Assembly: GCA_902363665.1 (NCBI GenBank)
Contig: CABJAW010000002.1
Location: forward strand, 186,001-250,000
Reading direction: 5' to 3'
Source: Lachnospiraceae bacterium
Lineage (GTDB): Bacteria; Bacillota; Clostridia; Lachnospirales; Lachnospiraceae
Length of the DNA stretch: 64,000 bases
Below, piece after piece: positions 26,696-36,046 of this stretch (positions are counted from its first letter, which is position 1; each line of letters begins with the position of its first letter). The notes under the pieces were generated by a model. The model ran no database searches, had not been told where the DNA came from, and was given only the letters and a program-made list of their open reading frames with translations. Position numbers and translations under genes: made by a program.

Positions 26696-27988
26696 ATGGA
26701 AAATTATCAGAATTATAAAATGGGAACAAAATGTGTACAGGCCGGCTATACTCCGGGCAACGGCGAACCGCGCCAGATCCCGATCGTGCAGTCCACCACA
26801 TTCAAATACAGCACCAGCGAGGACATGGGAAAACTATTCGACCTTGAAGCTTCCGGTTATTTTTACTCCAGGCTTCAGAACCCGACGAATGACCTTGTTG
26901 CAGCCAAGATCGCAGCGATGGAGGGCGGAGCTGCTGCTATGCTCACCTCATCCGGCCAGGCCGCAAACTTCCTCGCAATGTTCAATATCTGTGAATGCGG
27001 CGATCACATCGTAGCCTCTTCCTCCATCTATGGAGGCACCTTCAATCTGATCGCTGTCACACTGGCGAAAATGGGCATCACCGCTACTTTTGTCTCCCCG
27101 GATGCCACGGAAGAAGAATTAAACGCAGCCTTCCGTCCAAACACAAAGCTGATGTTTGGTGAGACCATCGCCAACCCGGCACTCACCGTGCTCGATATCG
27201 AGCTGTTCGCAAAGGTGGCTCACGCTCATGGCGTTCCGCTTATGGTCGATAATACCTTCCCCACACCGGTCAACTGCCGCCCGTTTGAATGGGGTGCAGA
27301 TATCATCACCCACTCGACCACAAAATACATGGACGGCCACGGCGCCGCACTCGGCGGGGCGATTGTGGACAGCGGACGCTTCGACTGGATGGCGCATGCC
27401 GACAAATATCCGGGGCTGTGCACACCGGATGAAAGCTACCACGGCATCACCTACGCAGAGAAATTCGGAAAAGAGGGGGCTTTCATCACAAAATGCACCT
27501 CTCAGCTGATGCGCGATCTTGGCTGTATGCAGTCACCGCAGAATGCCTTCATTCTGAATCTCGGCCTGGAATCTCTTCATGTGCGCATGCCAAAGCACGT
27601 GGAAAACGGACAGGCAGTTGCGGAATTTCTGGAGTCGCATCCGAAGGTAGCTTACGTCAATTATTCCGGACTTCCGTCCAGCAAATATTATGAAAGAGCA
27701 CAGAAATATCTGCCAAACGGCGGCTGCGGCGTCGTATCCTTTGGCCTGAAGGGCGGACGTGAAGCTGCCTCCATCTTCATGCAGCACTTAAAGCTCGGCG
27801 CAATTGAAACTCACGTAGCCGACGCAAGAACCTGCTGCTTAAATCCGGCCACCTCCACCCATCGTCAGATGACCGATGAGCAGTTGATCGAAGCCGGTGT
27901 TCCGGCAGAGCTGATCCGTATCAGTCTCGGCCTGGAAGACAAGGAAGACCTGATCGCAGATATCGCACAGGCACTTGATGCGATTTAA
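26696..27988 (+). CDS. metY: O-acetylhomoserine sulfhydrylase / Cys-Met metabolism PLP enzyme
   Basis: A 430-residue pyridoxal-phosphate enzyme of the Cys/Met metabolism family that makes homocysteine from O-acetylhomoserine and sulfide; a methionine gamma-lyase activity cannot be excluded. Typical segments are YSRLQNPTND (about residue 60), MLTSSGQAANFLA, and the cofactor Lys in HSTTKYMDGHG (about residue 207). The C-terminus has the family run CLNPATSTHRQMTDEQ. Start set at 26696 by RBS AAGGAG rather than the ATG at 26645. Single gene followed by a palindromic repeat. Confidence 0.88.
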   Translation: MENYQNYKMGTKCVQAGYTPGNGEPRQIPIVQSTTFKYSTSEDMGKLFDLEASGYFYSRLQNPTNDLVAAKIAAMEGGAAAMLTSSGQAANFLAMFNICECGDHIVASSSIYGGTFNLIAVTLAKMGITATFVSPDATEEELNAAFRPNTKLMFGETIANPALTVLDIELFAKVAHAHGVPLMVDNTFPTPVNCRPFEWGADIITHSTTKYMDGHGAALGGAIVDSGRFDWMAHADKYPGLCTPDESYHGITYAEKFGKEGAFITKCTSQLMRDLGCMQSPQNAFILNLGLESLHVRMPKHVENGQAVAEFLESHPKVAYVNYSGLPSSKYYERAQKYLPNGGCGVVSFGLKGGREAASIFMQHLKLGAIETHVADARTCCLNPATSTHRQMTDEQLIEAGVPAELIRISLGLEDKEDLIADIAQALDAI

Positions 27989-27998
27989 CCGAACAGCG

Positions 27999-28021
27999 AA
28001 GCGGATTGCGAATATCTGCTT
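27999..28021. repeat. Palindromic repeat, module 1
   Basis: AAGCGGAT-TGCGAAT-ATCTGCTT, one mismatch in the stem, 11 bases past the metY stop. It may act as a 3' end structure of that gene. Confidence 0.75.
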
Positions 28022-28089
28022 TGGCCCGAGTCAGCCATATTTCACATAAGAGCATAAACATTTCCTTAGATTTGAAAGGCCGTTAACTC

Positions 28090-29745
28090 ATGAATATGAA
28101 AAAAAAAGAACCACTCTACATCACCGGCCACCGGCATCCGGATACGGATTCGATTGCCTCGGCTATCGCTTTTGCATTTTTCAAACGATCGATGGGACAA
28201 CCGGCCACTCCATGCCGGCTCGGCGCCCTGAACGCCGAAACCTCCTATCTGCTGAACCGTTTCGGTTTTGAACCGCCGCAGCTATTACAGGACGCGCGGA
28301 TGAAGCTTTCGGAGATCACCATGGATCCACCTGTCTCCATCACGCCGGAAACCACGATCTACGAAACCATGCAGATCATGCAGAAGGAAAACCTCGCCTA
28401 CTGCGGCGTCGTCGATGCCCGGAACCACGTGCTCGGCATGGTCACAAAATCCGATTTCTCCGTTGTCGGACTCGATGATACCGCCAGGTCCATCGACATT
28501 CTGGCGCACACACCGGTTGAAAACATCCGAAAAACAATCAACGGAAGTATTGTCTATGACGATCCGAACGTCGCAGTCAACGGCAAAGTCAGCATTATCG
28601 CCATGACTTATCCGGAACACCTCGACCGCTATGAGGTCGAGAAACGGATCGTCATCGTCGGCGCAGATACGATGGCACAGAAAAAATGCATTCAACTCGG
28701 TGCCGGAATGCTGATCATCGTATGGGCGGATACTGTCGATGAGTCCGTCATCGAAGAGGCAAAAAAACATCACTGCCCGATCATCCGCTCCGGACACGGC
28801 ACGATGAATACCTCGCGTTATCTCTACTTTGCGCCGTCTGTCGAGCGAATCATGAAAAAAAGCCCCGTCCTCTTCCACACCAATGAGCTGGCAGAGGACG
28901 TCGGCGTAAAAATGCTGCGAAACCGTTACCGGGCCTACCCGGTCGTCGATCAGAACGAGCAGCTTTTCGGCTATGTTTCCAGATACCACATCATGAACGC
29001 CCCGAAGCGAAGGCTGATCCTCGTCGACCACAATGAATTTTCACAGTCCGTAAATGCAATTGAAAAATCAACGGTGCTTGAGGTCATCGATCACCATCGG
29101 ATCAACGATTTCTCAACCTCACAGCCGGTGGCCTTCCGAAATGAGATTGTCGGCTCTACCGCCACAATTGTTGCCACCATCTTTCGGGAAAACCAGATCC
29201 CGATTCCTCCGGCGCTTGCCGGACTTCTGCTTGGTGCCGTCTTATCCGACACCATGGATTTCCATTCGCCGACCACCACGGACCGCGATATTCAGACAGC
29301 CAACATTCTGGCGGCGATCGCAGACCTCGACATTGATACCTTTGCAGAAGAAATGTTCCGCATTACCTCAAACCAGGAAAAAATGAGCTTCAGTGATATG
29401 CTCAATCAGGATCTTAAGATCTACGATCTTTTCTCCTGCAAGCTCTCCATCTCCCAGGTAATCGTACCCTCTGCAAAAGAAACGCGCACCGACTCAAGAG
29501 AGATCCTGGCTGCACTTGACCGCTTCGCCCAGAAAAAGCGGATCGATCTTGCTGTTCTTGTCTTTACGAGCATTCTGGAAAACGGCTCCGTCATCTATGC
29601 CGGCGGCAGCCGTGCACCGTGGGCCGCAGAGGCCTTTCCAAATGCCGATGGCGAGGACCATTCCTTCCAGGAAAACTTGCTTTCCAGAAAGCAGCAGATC
29701 CTGCCGGCACTGACCGGTGTGATCACGGAGTATATCGGAGGGTAA
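28090..29745 (+). CDS. ppaC: Manganese-dependent inorganic pyrophosphatase with CBS and DRTGG domains
   Basis: A 551-residue family II pyrophosphatase of the regulated type. The DHH catalytic half is split by an insert: metal motifs ITGHRHPDTDSIASA (residues 10-24), then a CBS pair and DRTGG domain (about 70-305), then VDHNEFSQ, EVIDHHRI and SDTMDFHSPT (about 315-400) and the DHHA2 C-terminal domain. CBS domains in this family bind adenine nucleotides and tune activity. The RBS is weak. The gene stands alone, ended by a strong bidirectional terminator. Confidence 0.92.
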   Translation: MNMKKKEPLYITGHRHPDTDSIASAIAFAFFKRSMGQPATPCRLGALNAETSYLLNRFGFEPPQLLQDARMKLSEITMDPPVSITPETTIYETMQIMQKENLAYCGVVDARNHVLGMVTKSDFSVVGLDDTARSIDILAHTPVENIRKTINGSIVYDDPNVAVNGKVSIIAMTYPEHLDRYEVEKRIVIVGADTMAQKKCIQLGAGMLIIVWADTVDESVIEEAKKHHCPIIRSGHGTMNTSRYLYFAPSVERIMKKSPVLFHTNELAEDVGVKMLRNRYRAYPVVDQNEQLFGYVSRYHIMNAPKRRLILVDHNEFSQSVNAIEKSTVLEVIDHHRINDFSTSQPVAFRNEIVGSTATIVATIFRENQIPIPPALAGLLLGAVLSDTMDFHSPTTTDRDIQTANILAAIADLDIDTFAEEMFRITSNQEKMSFSDMLNQDLKIYDLFSCKLSISQVIVPSAKETRTDSREILAALDRFAQKKRIDLAVLVFTSILENGSVIYAGGSRAPWAAEAFPNADGEDHSFQENLLSRKQQILPALTGVITEYIGG

Positions 29746-29825
29746 AGCACAGCGGCATCTGCACTTTGCTTTTGCTTGCAGACACATGGCAAAGCTGACT
29801 GTATTCCACATAACTGAAGTGATCA

Positions 29826-29868
29826 AAGCGGATATTCGCAATTGAAGCAGGGGACTTGCTCGACTCGG
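29826..29868. repeat. Mosaic repeat: half module 1 fused to half module 2
   Basis: AAGCGGATATTCGCAAT runs directly into a 31-base segment (29838-29868) that matches 56759-56789 in inverted orientation with one mismatch. Confidence 0.7.
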
Positions 29869-29880
29869 TTAAACAGATAA

Positions 29881-29916
29881 AACCCCTGGGATTACCACAA
29901 AATAATCCCAGGGGTT
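29881..29916. terminator. Bidirectional terminator between ppaC and the propeller-like gene
   Basis: A perfect 14-bp stem AACCCCTGGGATTA / TAATCCCAGGGGTT with an 8-base loop; the minus strand has the better T run. It serves convergent genes. Confidence 0.85.
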
Positions 29917-29940
29917 CTGTAATATTCGTAATCGTATTTT

Positions 29941-29970
29941 TCGCAATCCGCTTCGCTACTTGCTCATGAA
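29941..29970. repeat. Palindromic repeat fragment (half module 1 plus linker)
   Basis: CGCAATCCGCTTCGCTACTT followed by GCTCATGAAC, the same order as in the longer copy at 42246-42275. Confidence 0.65.
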
Positions 29971-29990
29971 CGCAGGATGCAGATCACCTT

Positions 29991-32036
29991 TTATCTTCCG
30001 GTAACTGCCGAAATTGTGATTTTCTTTTCCTCATCACACAAATCAAAGCTGCCCCCGTCTTCCACGGTCACATGTACTTCATACAGTGTCTCTTCATTCA
30101 GTGTTTCCGGTATATTTCCATCCTCTTCCTGAATATGCCAGAGTTCCAGCGGCACCTCCTGCAATGCTCCATCTGCACCGTATGCATATAACTTCAGTGT
30201 ATCCGCATCCCCGGAGAGTCCATTCATGCGCAGTGCTACCGTTGTATTCGGATGCACATTTTCAACTGTAACCGTATCAAGCCATCCTGCCACAGCTCCG
30301 ACTCCGCCGTCTGTCTCAAATCTTTCCTGTTCAAGTACTGTCCGCTCTGCCTGGTCCAGATCCACCTCTCGGTACGGCATTTCCGGCAAATAAACAAATC
30401 GATCCTGAAGTCTTAGTACTTCCAGATATCCCGTCGGACAATAAAGCGCATTGCCGCTGTTTCCTGCATACATGCCGATTGCCATATTGTTATAGCCGTA
30501 TTTGTTCGCCACATCCATGGAAAATACGGTCTCACCGGTTTCGAAATCCAGTATAATATACTGCCACATGCCGGTATTGAGATCCTGTACGTATCCATAA
30601 ATATAACCGGTTGCCGTAGACAGCTTCAGGATCGACGTATCCCTCAGATCCTCTCTGCACCAGATACTCTTCATCTCGTATCCACTCTCTGTTTTAATCG
30701 TGTCTACGCGCTCAACCCCCGGCATAATCCGACTGTTCCCCTGGCTCAGCCAGCCGATGTCATAAATATTTGCATAACTCTGAATTGAAGAATCGCTGTC
30801 CGCTTTTGCCAGATCCGCGCTTCCTGCTCCAAACCAGTTGCAGACGATCGTGCTGACCGTACCCTCTCCATCATCATATACAATTGCTGAATTCTCAACC
30901 GATACCTGCATTCCGTCCGGAAGTTCATCGAGCACAGGAAGACTTGCCACCTTCTCACCAGTTTTTATATCCAATGCGATCAGATTTACCGTTTCCTGGT
31001 TATCCGTAAACATTACCAGATTCTTTGTCAGAGACGGGGAACATCCACCGCCCCAGGCAAGTCCTCCGCCAGTCGTCTCATCACCCTCCTTACTGTCTTT
31101 CGCCCCTGCACTTTCATACGGTGTTTCCCATACCTTTTTCACCGCATCCTCAGCCCGGAACAGATAACAATTCTGATTGGTCAGAATAATTGCCCCTTCC
31201 TTCGCTGACGCAATACCATTTTCAGCCCCTTCGCCCGGCTCCAGTTCATATACAAATACTGCATCTGACAGCTCCGTATCCTCGCCGTTCAAAATTGCCT
31301 GAATTGCAGTGTGCGAAATATAACCGACCGCTCCCTGCTGCTTCCGCTCCGGATAGATTCGAAAGCCTCCCGTCGCAAACCAAAGATTTCCATCATAATC
31401 GAACACTACCGACAAAAGATTCTGATCAAGTGTTTTACCAAGCTTTTCCTCTGCTGCCGCTTTGATATCAATATCAAGCACTTTTTCAAATTCCGGCAAT
31501 ACATTTCCTTCTTCATCCATTGTTTTCAGAATCAGGATATGATTATTGCTTGTCGGACACACGAGGCGGTCGCTCTCATCTACAAATGAATACGAGCTCT
31601 GAATCATATAGCCGCCTCCATCATGCTGTGTCGGTGAAAAGTAACCGATTGTCTGCGTTTCCTCTGCGTTGATATCCCGAATTGCAAGTCCTCCAAGCAA
31701 CGGTACAACCGCATGACCGCACGAATCAAAAAAGATGGCCGGAGATGCATTGGCATTTACTTTTTCATAGGAAACATTAATCTCCGGATAAATACCAAGC
31801 GGCAGTACCGCATCTGTCGTATCCGTATTATAACAGTCATGATGTATATTCGTATCACCCTTCGCCATAAATGGATTTTCATCAACAGATTTCTCTGTAA
31901 GCTTCTTTACCGGCAGTACTGACACACTGCTGCCTGCTTCATTCTGACTTTCCTGCTCCGCATTTACTGAAAAGCTTCCTACCGTCATAATCGCACAAAA
32001 AAGTATTGTTGCTATCACTTCATTTCTCTTCTTCAT
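29991..32036 (-). CDS. Secreted beta-propeller-like protein of unknown function
   Basis: A 681-residue exported protein. Signal peptide at residues 1-26 ending SVNA. The mature part has repeated beta-rich segments with patterns such as VFDYDGNLWFATGG (about residue 208) and LDIKTGEKVASLPV (about residue 350), as in PQQ- or YncE-like propellers that unfold as blade repeats. The C-terminal 120 residues look like a separate beta domain. No catalytic motif or anchor was recognised. It follows the receiver-like gene by 29 bases and is the last gene of the alkylsulfatase cluster; a role in binding or delivering its substrate outside the cell is only a guess. Confidence 0.6.
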   Translation of the reverse strand: MKKRNEVIATILFCAIMTVGSFSVNAEQESQNEAGSSVSVLPVKKLTEKSVDENPFMAKGDTNIHHDCYNTDTTDAVLPLGIYPEINVSYEKVNANASPAIFFDSCGHAVVPLLGGLAIRDINAEETQTIGYFSPTQHDGGGYMIQSSYSFVDESDRLVCPTSNNHILILKTMDEEGNVLPEFEKVLDIDIKAAAEEKLGKTLDQNLLSVVFDYDGNLWFATGGFRIYPERKQQGAVGYISHTAIQAILNGEDTELSDAVFVYELEPGEGAENGIASAKEGAIILTNQNCYLFRAEDAVKKVWETPYESAGAKDSKEGDETTGGGLAWGGGCSPSLTKNLVMFTDNQETVNLIALDIKTGEKVASLPVLDELPDGMQVSVENSAIVYDDGEGTVSTIVCNWFGAGSADLAKADSDSSIQSYANIYDIGWLSQGNSRIMPGVERVDTIKTESGYEMKSIWCREDLRDTSILKLSTATGYIYGYVQDLNTGMWQYIILDFETGETVFSMDVANKYGYNNMAIGMYAGNSGNALYCPTGYLEVLRLQDRFVYLPEMPYREVDLDQAERTVLEQERFETDGGVGAVAGWLDTVTVENVHPNTTVALRMNGLSGDADTLKLYAYGADGALQEVPLELWHIQEEDGNIPETLNEETLYEVHVTVEDGGSFDLCDEEKKITISAVTGR

Positions 32037-32065
32037 ATTTTTCTTCCTTTCTTAGATTAAGACAG

Positions 32066-32476
32066 CTATTCCCGTCTGCTGTTTTTACCCCAGCTGATAC
32101 AACCGGACTTTTTTCTGCGCTCCAGCCAGATCGAAAGTCCCTCTCGAAATTTTTCATCTTCCACAGGTTCCATAAAAAAATATTCTGCACGAAGGCGAAA
32201 CGCATGAAGAGAAAAATCAAGGTCGCTGCACCAGATCATCCCACACCGTGGATATAGTGAACGAAGATGTTCTGCTGCATTCAGTCCGTTTACTCCATGC
32301 AGCGCAAGCAGCACACTGGTTGGCTCCAGCATCTGGATCTGTTCAAAAAAATGTTCCTGATTTTCATACACTTTCACTTCAGGAAAAATACCATTTTCCA
32401 TGCAAAATCTTCTGATCCGATCCGCATAGATTAATCCGTTCTGCCTGTTCTCCGCCAATACACTGATCCGGTACAC
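32066..32476 (-). CDS. Stand-alone receiver-like protein lacking the phospho-acceptor Asp
   Basis: A 136-residue protein with the fold pattern of a LytTR-type response-regulator receiver but no output domain. Where active receivers read F-L-D-I-x-M-P-G-x-N-G, this one reads LLALHGVNG, so the Asp is replaced by Ala. The conserved Lys before Pro is Glu (FMEPV), and the N-terminal acidic pair is missing. Phosphorylation is therefore not expected. GTG start with a very strong RBS (AAAGGAGGAGGAAC). It lies between the DUF1254 and propeller-like genes. It could be a pseudo-receiver adaptor or the remnant of a regulator. Confidence 0.6.
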   Translation of the reverse strand: MYRISVLAENRQNGLIYADRIRRFCMENGIFPEVKVYENQEHFFEQIQMLEPTSVLLALHGVNGLNAAEHLRSLYPRCGMIWCSDLDFSLHAFRLRAEYFFMEPVEDEKFREGLSIWLERRKKSGCISWGKNSRRE

Positions 32477-32690
32477 GTTCCTCCTCCTTTTTCTTCTTAT
32501 GTACCCTTAAAACCTTTTGTCCCAGAGATTTTTCAGGTACCTGTTTCATGTAACTTCTTCTTTCTGGCTTCATTATAAAAAAAACACATTCTTTTTCAAT
32601 CGCTTTGGCACGAAACGTCTAAAAACAGCACGAATTGTAGCTTTCCAGTCATACCTCCCTCTGTTATGATCACCCGGAAAATAATTATAT

Positions 32691-33707
32691 TTAGGGATCA
32701 ATCTCTGTAATGGTCGGTGCCGTCCACGTCTCCAGTGCATCCATATCAGGCGTATAAATGCGCATAAACAGATGGAAGCCATCACCTACAGGCAGCCAGT
32801 TTGTCGTATCCTCCGGTGCATCCTCAGACAGAATCACATCTACAGAACCGTCATCGTTCATTTTCAAACCGGAACGGTTATTGATACAGTAACGATCCAT
32901 CGGATTATCAATCAGGAAATCATCGTCCCCGTATGCAGTCACTGACCAGAAGCCCCCTTCAAGAACCTGCGGATAGCTTTCGAAATGGAGAAGATATGAT
33001 TTTTCTCCTGTCAGAGGATTTCCATCCGCATCCTGCTCTATCTTTGGATACAGCGCAACTTCAACTGTATTGGCACCAAGCCCTGCAAGAGCTACCAGTG
33101 CACGATAAGCATATTCTGTATTGAAATCTCCGATTGGTTCACCAAAATAGTCCCACTGACCAAGCTTTTTTGAGAATTTCTGACCCTCTTTGATAAGCTT
33201 TAGCCGAATTTCTGTCAGCATTGTCTTCCAGTTTTCTGCAACATCACCGGTAAGAACAGAAGTGTCAAATTCCATACCAGGACCTATATTCACAGCTGCT
33301 ATTTTTTCAAGCATTTCCTTATCTGCAGCTGCCGGAGAATTCTTTACCATCAACTCATTGGCCTTATTAAAAAATGTGACCGGATCCATGGAAAGAACCT
33401 TACAAAAACGATCTGTTTCCGGAAGTTCATAGACCATCGGCTCCTCGCTCAGATCATACCAGACTTGTGAATAGATTGTATCCACATTAGGAGTCACCAC
33501 AGTCCTGAATTGTGCATCTGCCAGTGCAGCACTGTGTATAAACTGATTTACAGGTGCTTTTTCGGTAACAACTTCCTCTGTGTTCGTTGCCGAGGTCTCA
33601 GTCGCATCCATGAGCACCAGCGGAAATGCATAAACATAAGCATCTTCCACTGTCTCCCATATATTTTCATCTGTCTCACTGTCAGCAGATGCTGCAAATC
33701 TTTTCAT
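32691..33707 (-). CDS. DUF1254/DUF1214 domain protein
   Basis: A 338-residue protein. The N-terminal DUF1254 segment (about residues 15-140, including AYVYAFPLVLMDAT and TVVTPNVDTIYSQVWYDLSEEP) and the C-terminal DUF1214 segment (about 235-335, including GFWSVTAYGDDDFLIDNP and NWLPV) are both recognisable. No signal peptide is seen, unlike many relatives. The family is found mainly in Proteobacteria and its role is not settled; some members are annotated with murein or detergent metabolism. RBS AGGAGGATC. A terminator lies between it and the alkylsulfatase gene, so it is read-through or separately transcribed. Confidence 0.8.
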   Translation of the reverse strand: MKRFAASADSETDENIWETVEDAYVYAFPLVLMDATETSATNTEEVVTEKAPVNQFIHSAALADAQFRTVVTPNVDTIYSQVWYDLSEEPMVYELPETDRFCKVLSMDPVTFFNKANELMVKNSPAAADKEMLEKIAAVNIGPGMEFDTSVLTGDVAENWKTMLTEIRLKLIKEGQKFSKKLGQWDYFGEPIGDFNTEYAYRALVALAGLGANTVEVALYPKIEQDADGNPLTGEKSYLLHFESYPQVLEGGFWSVTAYGDDDFLIDNPMDRYCINNRSGLKMNDDGSVDVILSEDAPEDTTNWLPVGDGFHLFMRIYTPDMDALETWTAPTITEIDP

Positions 33708-33757
33708 ATTCAGATCCTCCTGTATTTACAATTACCCTGCGAACTTATAAAAACGGA

Positions 33758-33780
33758 CATGCCTGCATCAACAGGCATGT
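33758..33780 (-). terminator. Terminator between alkylsulfatase and DUF1254 genes
   Basis: ACATGCCTG / CAGGCATGT stem with a five-base loop; the minus strand continues CCGTTTTTAT. Confidence 0.75.
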
Positions 33781-33801
33781 CACGCTTCCGGTGTCAAAAC
33801 T

Positions 33802-35784
33802 TTATGGTTCAATAATATTAAAATATTTATACTCTGACGTAACAGTAACCGCATCCATCAATCGTGTCAGGCAAGTCTCATCACCCTCCTGTTCGATCAA
33901 AGCAGCAGCATTCTCTGCGTTTTTCTGAACGATCGACAACAATCCGGCACGTTTGGTCGTCCATGTCACATCTGCATCTGCATCCTGTATACCCTTCTGA
34001 TAAAGAAGTACACCATTTTTCACGCGGAGTACATAATTGCCTTCCGGTAATATAAGATTTGCCGTAAACGTCAGATCCGGAACCTTCGTTGTATCTACAA
34101 GAATTCCCAGATAATCCAGAATCATATCCGGTGTCATATGTAAGAAAACATCACCGTTACCGTTACTTCGCGTTGCATCATCGGTATTTGTACCATTTCG
34201 CAGCTCCTGTGCGGCACAAAGGTAAGCACTGCGCCATGGACCTGATTCTGCCTGATATCCCAATTGCTCCAATGCATCTGCACACAGATAACGTGCATCC
34301 GTATTTTCCGGATCAGCAAAAACCAGCGTATTGGTAATCTGGGCCACCCACTGATATTCTCCCTTGGCAAAATCTTCTTTTGCTTTTTCAAGAACCGCAT
34401 CTGTATCACCGAAATATTCTACCAGCTTTTTGGCATAATCCGATGGGGTAAGTTCAGCAAGATGGACAGGATTACCATCATACCAGCCCATGTATTTCTC
34501 ATATACTGCCTTCGAATTATGAGAAACGGTACCGTAATACTGACGGGTATACCAGACTTTCTCCAGCTCCTTTGGAAGCTGGATCATATTGGCAATCTCT
34601 GTTTCCGTATAACCTTCATTAATATAAAGCAATGTCTGGTCATTAATAAACTTATATACAGCCGCAGTATTGGTCATATATTCCTGAATCGTATCATTTC
34701 CCCAATGCGGCCAGTTATGGGACTGGAATACCACCTCTGCCTGATCACCATAAAGAGCCAGAGATTCCATAATATACTCTGCCCATGCATTTCCGTCACG
34801 CACCTGAGCTCCGCGGAGTGTATACAGATTGTGGAGTGTTCCTGTACAGTTTTCAGCCATCCACAAAGCATTTTTCGATCCAATCCAGAAGTTCATCTCT
34901 GCCGGTGCTTCGGTGCCCGGAGTAAGCTGAAATTCAATTTCCACTCCGTCAATGGTATGCTTCTCACCGGTTTGTGTGATTTCAAGTGTAGGAGAAATAT
35001 AACTTGTGCTGCCCTTGGACTGTCCCATACCAATACCAATGGCAAGGGATCCTGTTTCACCACCCTCAAGCATTGTTCCATACTGGTAACTTGCTCTTCG
35101 CCCCATAGCAGTACCTGCATAAATATTCTCGCTGACAGCATGCTTCTCAAAGCCTTCCGGTGCAATTACCTGCACATTGCCGGCTTGTACCTCTTCTTCC
35201 GAAACAATTCCCTTGACTCCACCGAAATGATCAACATGGGAATGGCTGTAGATCACTGCCTTTACAGGAAAGGTGCCCAGATTCTCTTCCACCAGGGCAA
35301 AAGCCGCTTGTGCACACTCTACACTCATCAATGGATCTACTACAATCCATCCTGTATCACCTTTTATGAATGTGACATTGGACATATCATAGCCACGCAC
35401 CTGATAAATTCCATCGGTTACTTCAAAAAGGCCATAAATATGATTCAGCTGTGTATTTCTCCAAAGGCTGGGATTCGCTGTATCCGGAGCGTCCTGATCC
35501 AGAAAAGCATATGCCGTCTGACTCCATACAACCTTCCCGTTTTCATCACAAATATCCAGAGTATCCGGAGAAGCAATCTGCCCCTTTGCAGCATTCTCAA
35601 ACTCCGCAGTATCCTCGAAATCCAGCAATGCATACACTTTCTGATTCGCATCAATCGTATACTGGGTTGCCGGTTTGCTTTCCGCCGTTAATTCTGATGC
35701 TGCAATTGCGGTTGAGCCGGCACTGACAGTCATGGTAAGTGTCAATGCGGCAGTGGTCAAAGTAATTACGTTTTTTCTTTTCAT
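33802..35784 (-). CDS. Alkyl sulfatase, metallo-beta-lactamase fold (SdsA1/BDS1-like)
   Basis: A 660-residue secreted enzyme expected to hydrolyse primary alkyl sulfate esters such as dodecyl sulfate to alcohol and sulfate using two zinc ions. Signal peptide at residues 1-29 (ending STAIAA). The metal-binding motif HSHVDHFGG lies at about residue 170, and later ligands in EMNFWIGSKNALWMAENCTGT and QSHNWPHWGN. The C-terminal SCP2-like domain (about 540-660) binds the alkyl chain in known homologues. The start at 35784 has RBS AGGGGGC and overlaps the stop of a small LytTR-like ORF by 4 bases, so its translation is probably coupled to it. Confidence 0.88.
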   Translation of the reverse strand: MKRKNVITLTTAALTLTMTVSAGSTAIAASELTAESKPATQYTIDANQKVYALLDFEDTAEFENAAKGQIASPDTLDICDENGKVVWSQTAYAFLDQDAPDTANPSLWRNTQLNHIYGLFEVTDGIYQVRGYDMSNVTFIKGDTGWIVVDPLMSVECAQAAFALVEENLGTFPVKAVIYSHSHVDHFGGVKGIVSEEEVQAGNVQVIAPEGFEKHAVSENIYAGTAMGRRASYQYGTMLEGGETGSLAIGIGMGQSKGSTSYISPTLEITQTGEKHTIDGVEIEFQLTPGTEAPAEMNFWIGSKNALWMAENCTGTLHNLYTLRGAQVRDGNAWAEYIMESLALYGDQAEVVFQSHNWPHWGNDTIQEYMTNTAAVYKFINDQTLLYINEGYTETEIANMIQLPKELEKVWYTRQYYGTVSHNSKAVYEKYMGWYDGNPVHLAELTPSDYAKKLVEYFGDTDAVLEKAKEDFAKGEYQWVAQITNTLVFADPENTDARYLCADALEQLGYQAESGPWRSAYLCAAQELRNGTNTDDATRSNGNGDVFLHMTPDMILDYLGILVDTTKVPDLTFTANLILPEGNYVLRVKNGVLLYQKGIQDADADVTWTTKRAGLLSIVQKNAENAAALIEQEGDETCLTRLMDAVTVTSEYKYFNIIEP

Positions 35785-35945
35785 GCTATCTGCCCCCTTT
35801 TCAGTGTCATCCGGCAACGGTAAACACTTCCATCAAATATATGAATCGTACAATGATCATCTGACATGATCACATAAAGAATATCCGCACACCGAATCGC
35901 GATTTTAGTACGATTGAAAGTTACTGTAATGAATTCCTGCTGCAT
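35781..35945 (-). CDS. 54-residue half-LytTR domain mini-protein, coupled to the alkylsulfatase
   Basis: A short ORF starting MQQEFITVTF with a strong RBS (AAGGAGGAGG, spacing 10). The segment ADILYVIMSDDHCTIHIFDG followed by VYRCRMTLK matches the first half of a LytTR DNA-binding domain (strands 1-5); the second half with the remaining DNA-contact loops is absent. The stop overlaps the alkylsulfatase ATG (ATGA), implying translational coupling. A TATAAT -10 lies at 36001-35996. It is unclear whether it still binds DNA or only serves as a coupling leader. The receiver half of such a regulator is found, degenerate, at 32066-32476. Confidence 0.65.
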   Translation of the reverse strand: MQQEFITVTFNRTKIAIRCADILYVIMSDDHCTIHIFDGSVYRCRMTLKRGQIA

Positions 35946-36046
35946 GGCCACTGCCTCCTCCTTCTTCTATCTCATCAGCTAATTTCACTGTATTTATTAT
36001 ATCATCTCACTTCTAATAGCAACTGTACGATTTTTCATATTTGTTT

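Noticed and set aside
32379..32573. A 64-codon frame before the receiver-like gene
   Set aside because: It overlaps that gene in another frame, has no RBS, and the gene has a strong one of its own.
34264..35691. A 475-codon frame opposite the alkylsulfatase
   Set aside because: Antisense shadow; the minus strand has a clear signal peptide and metal-binding motif.
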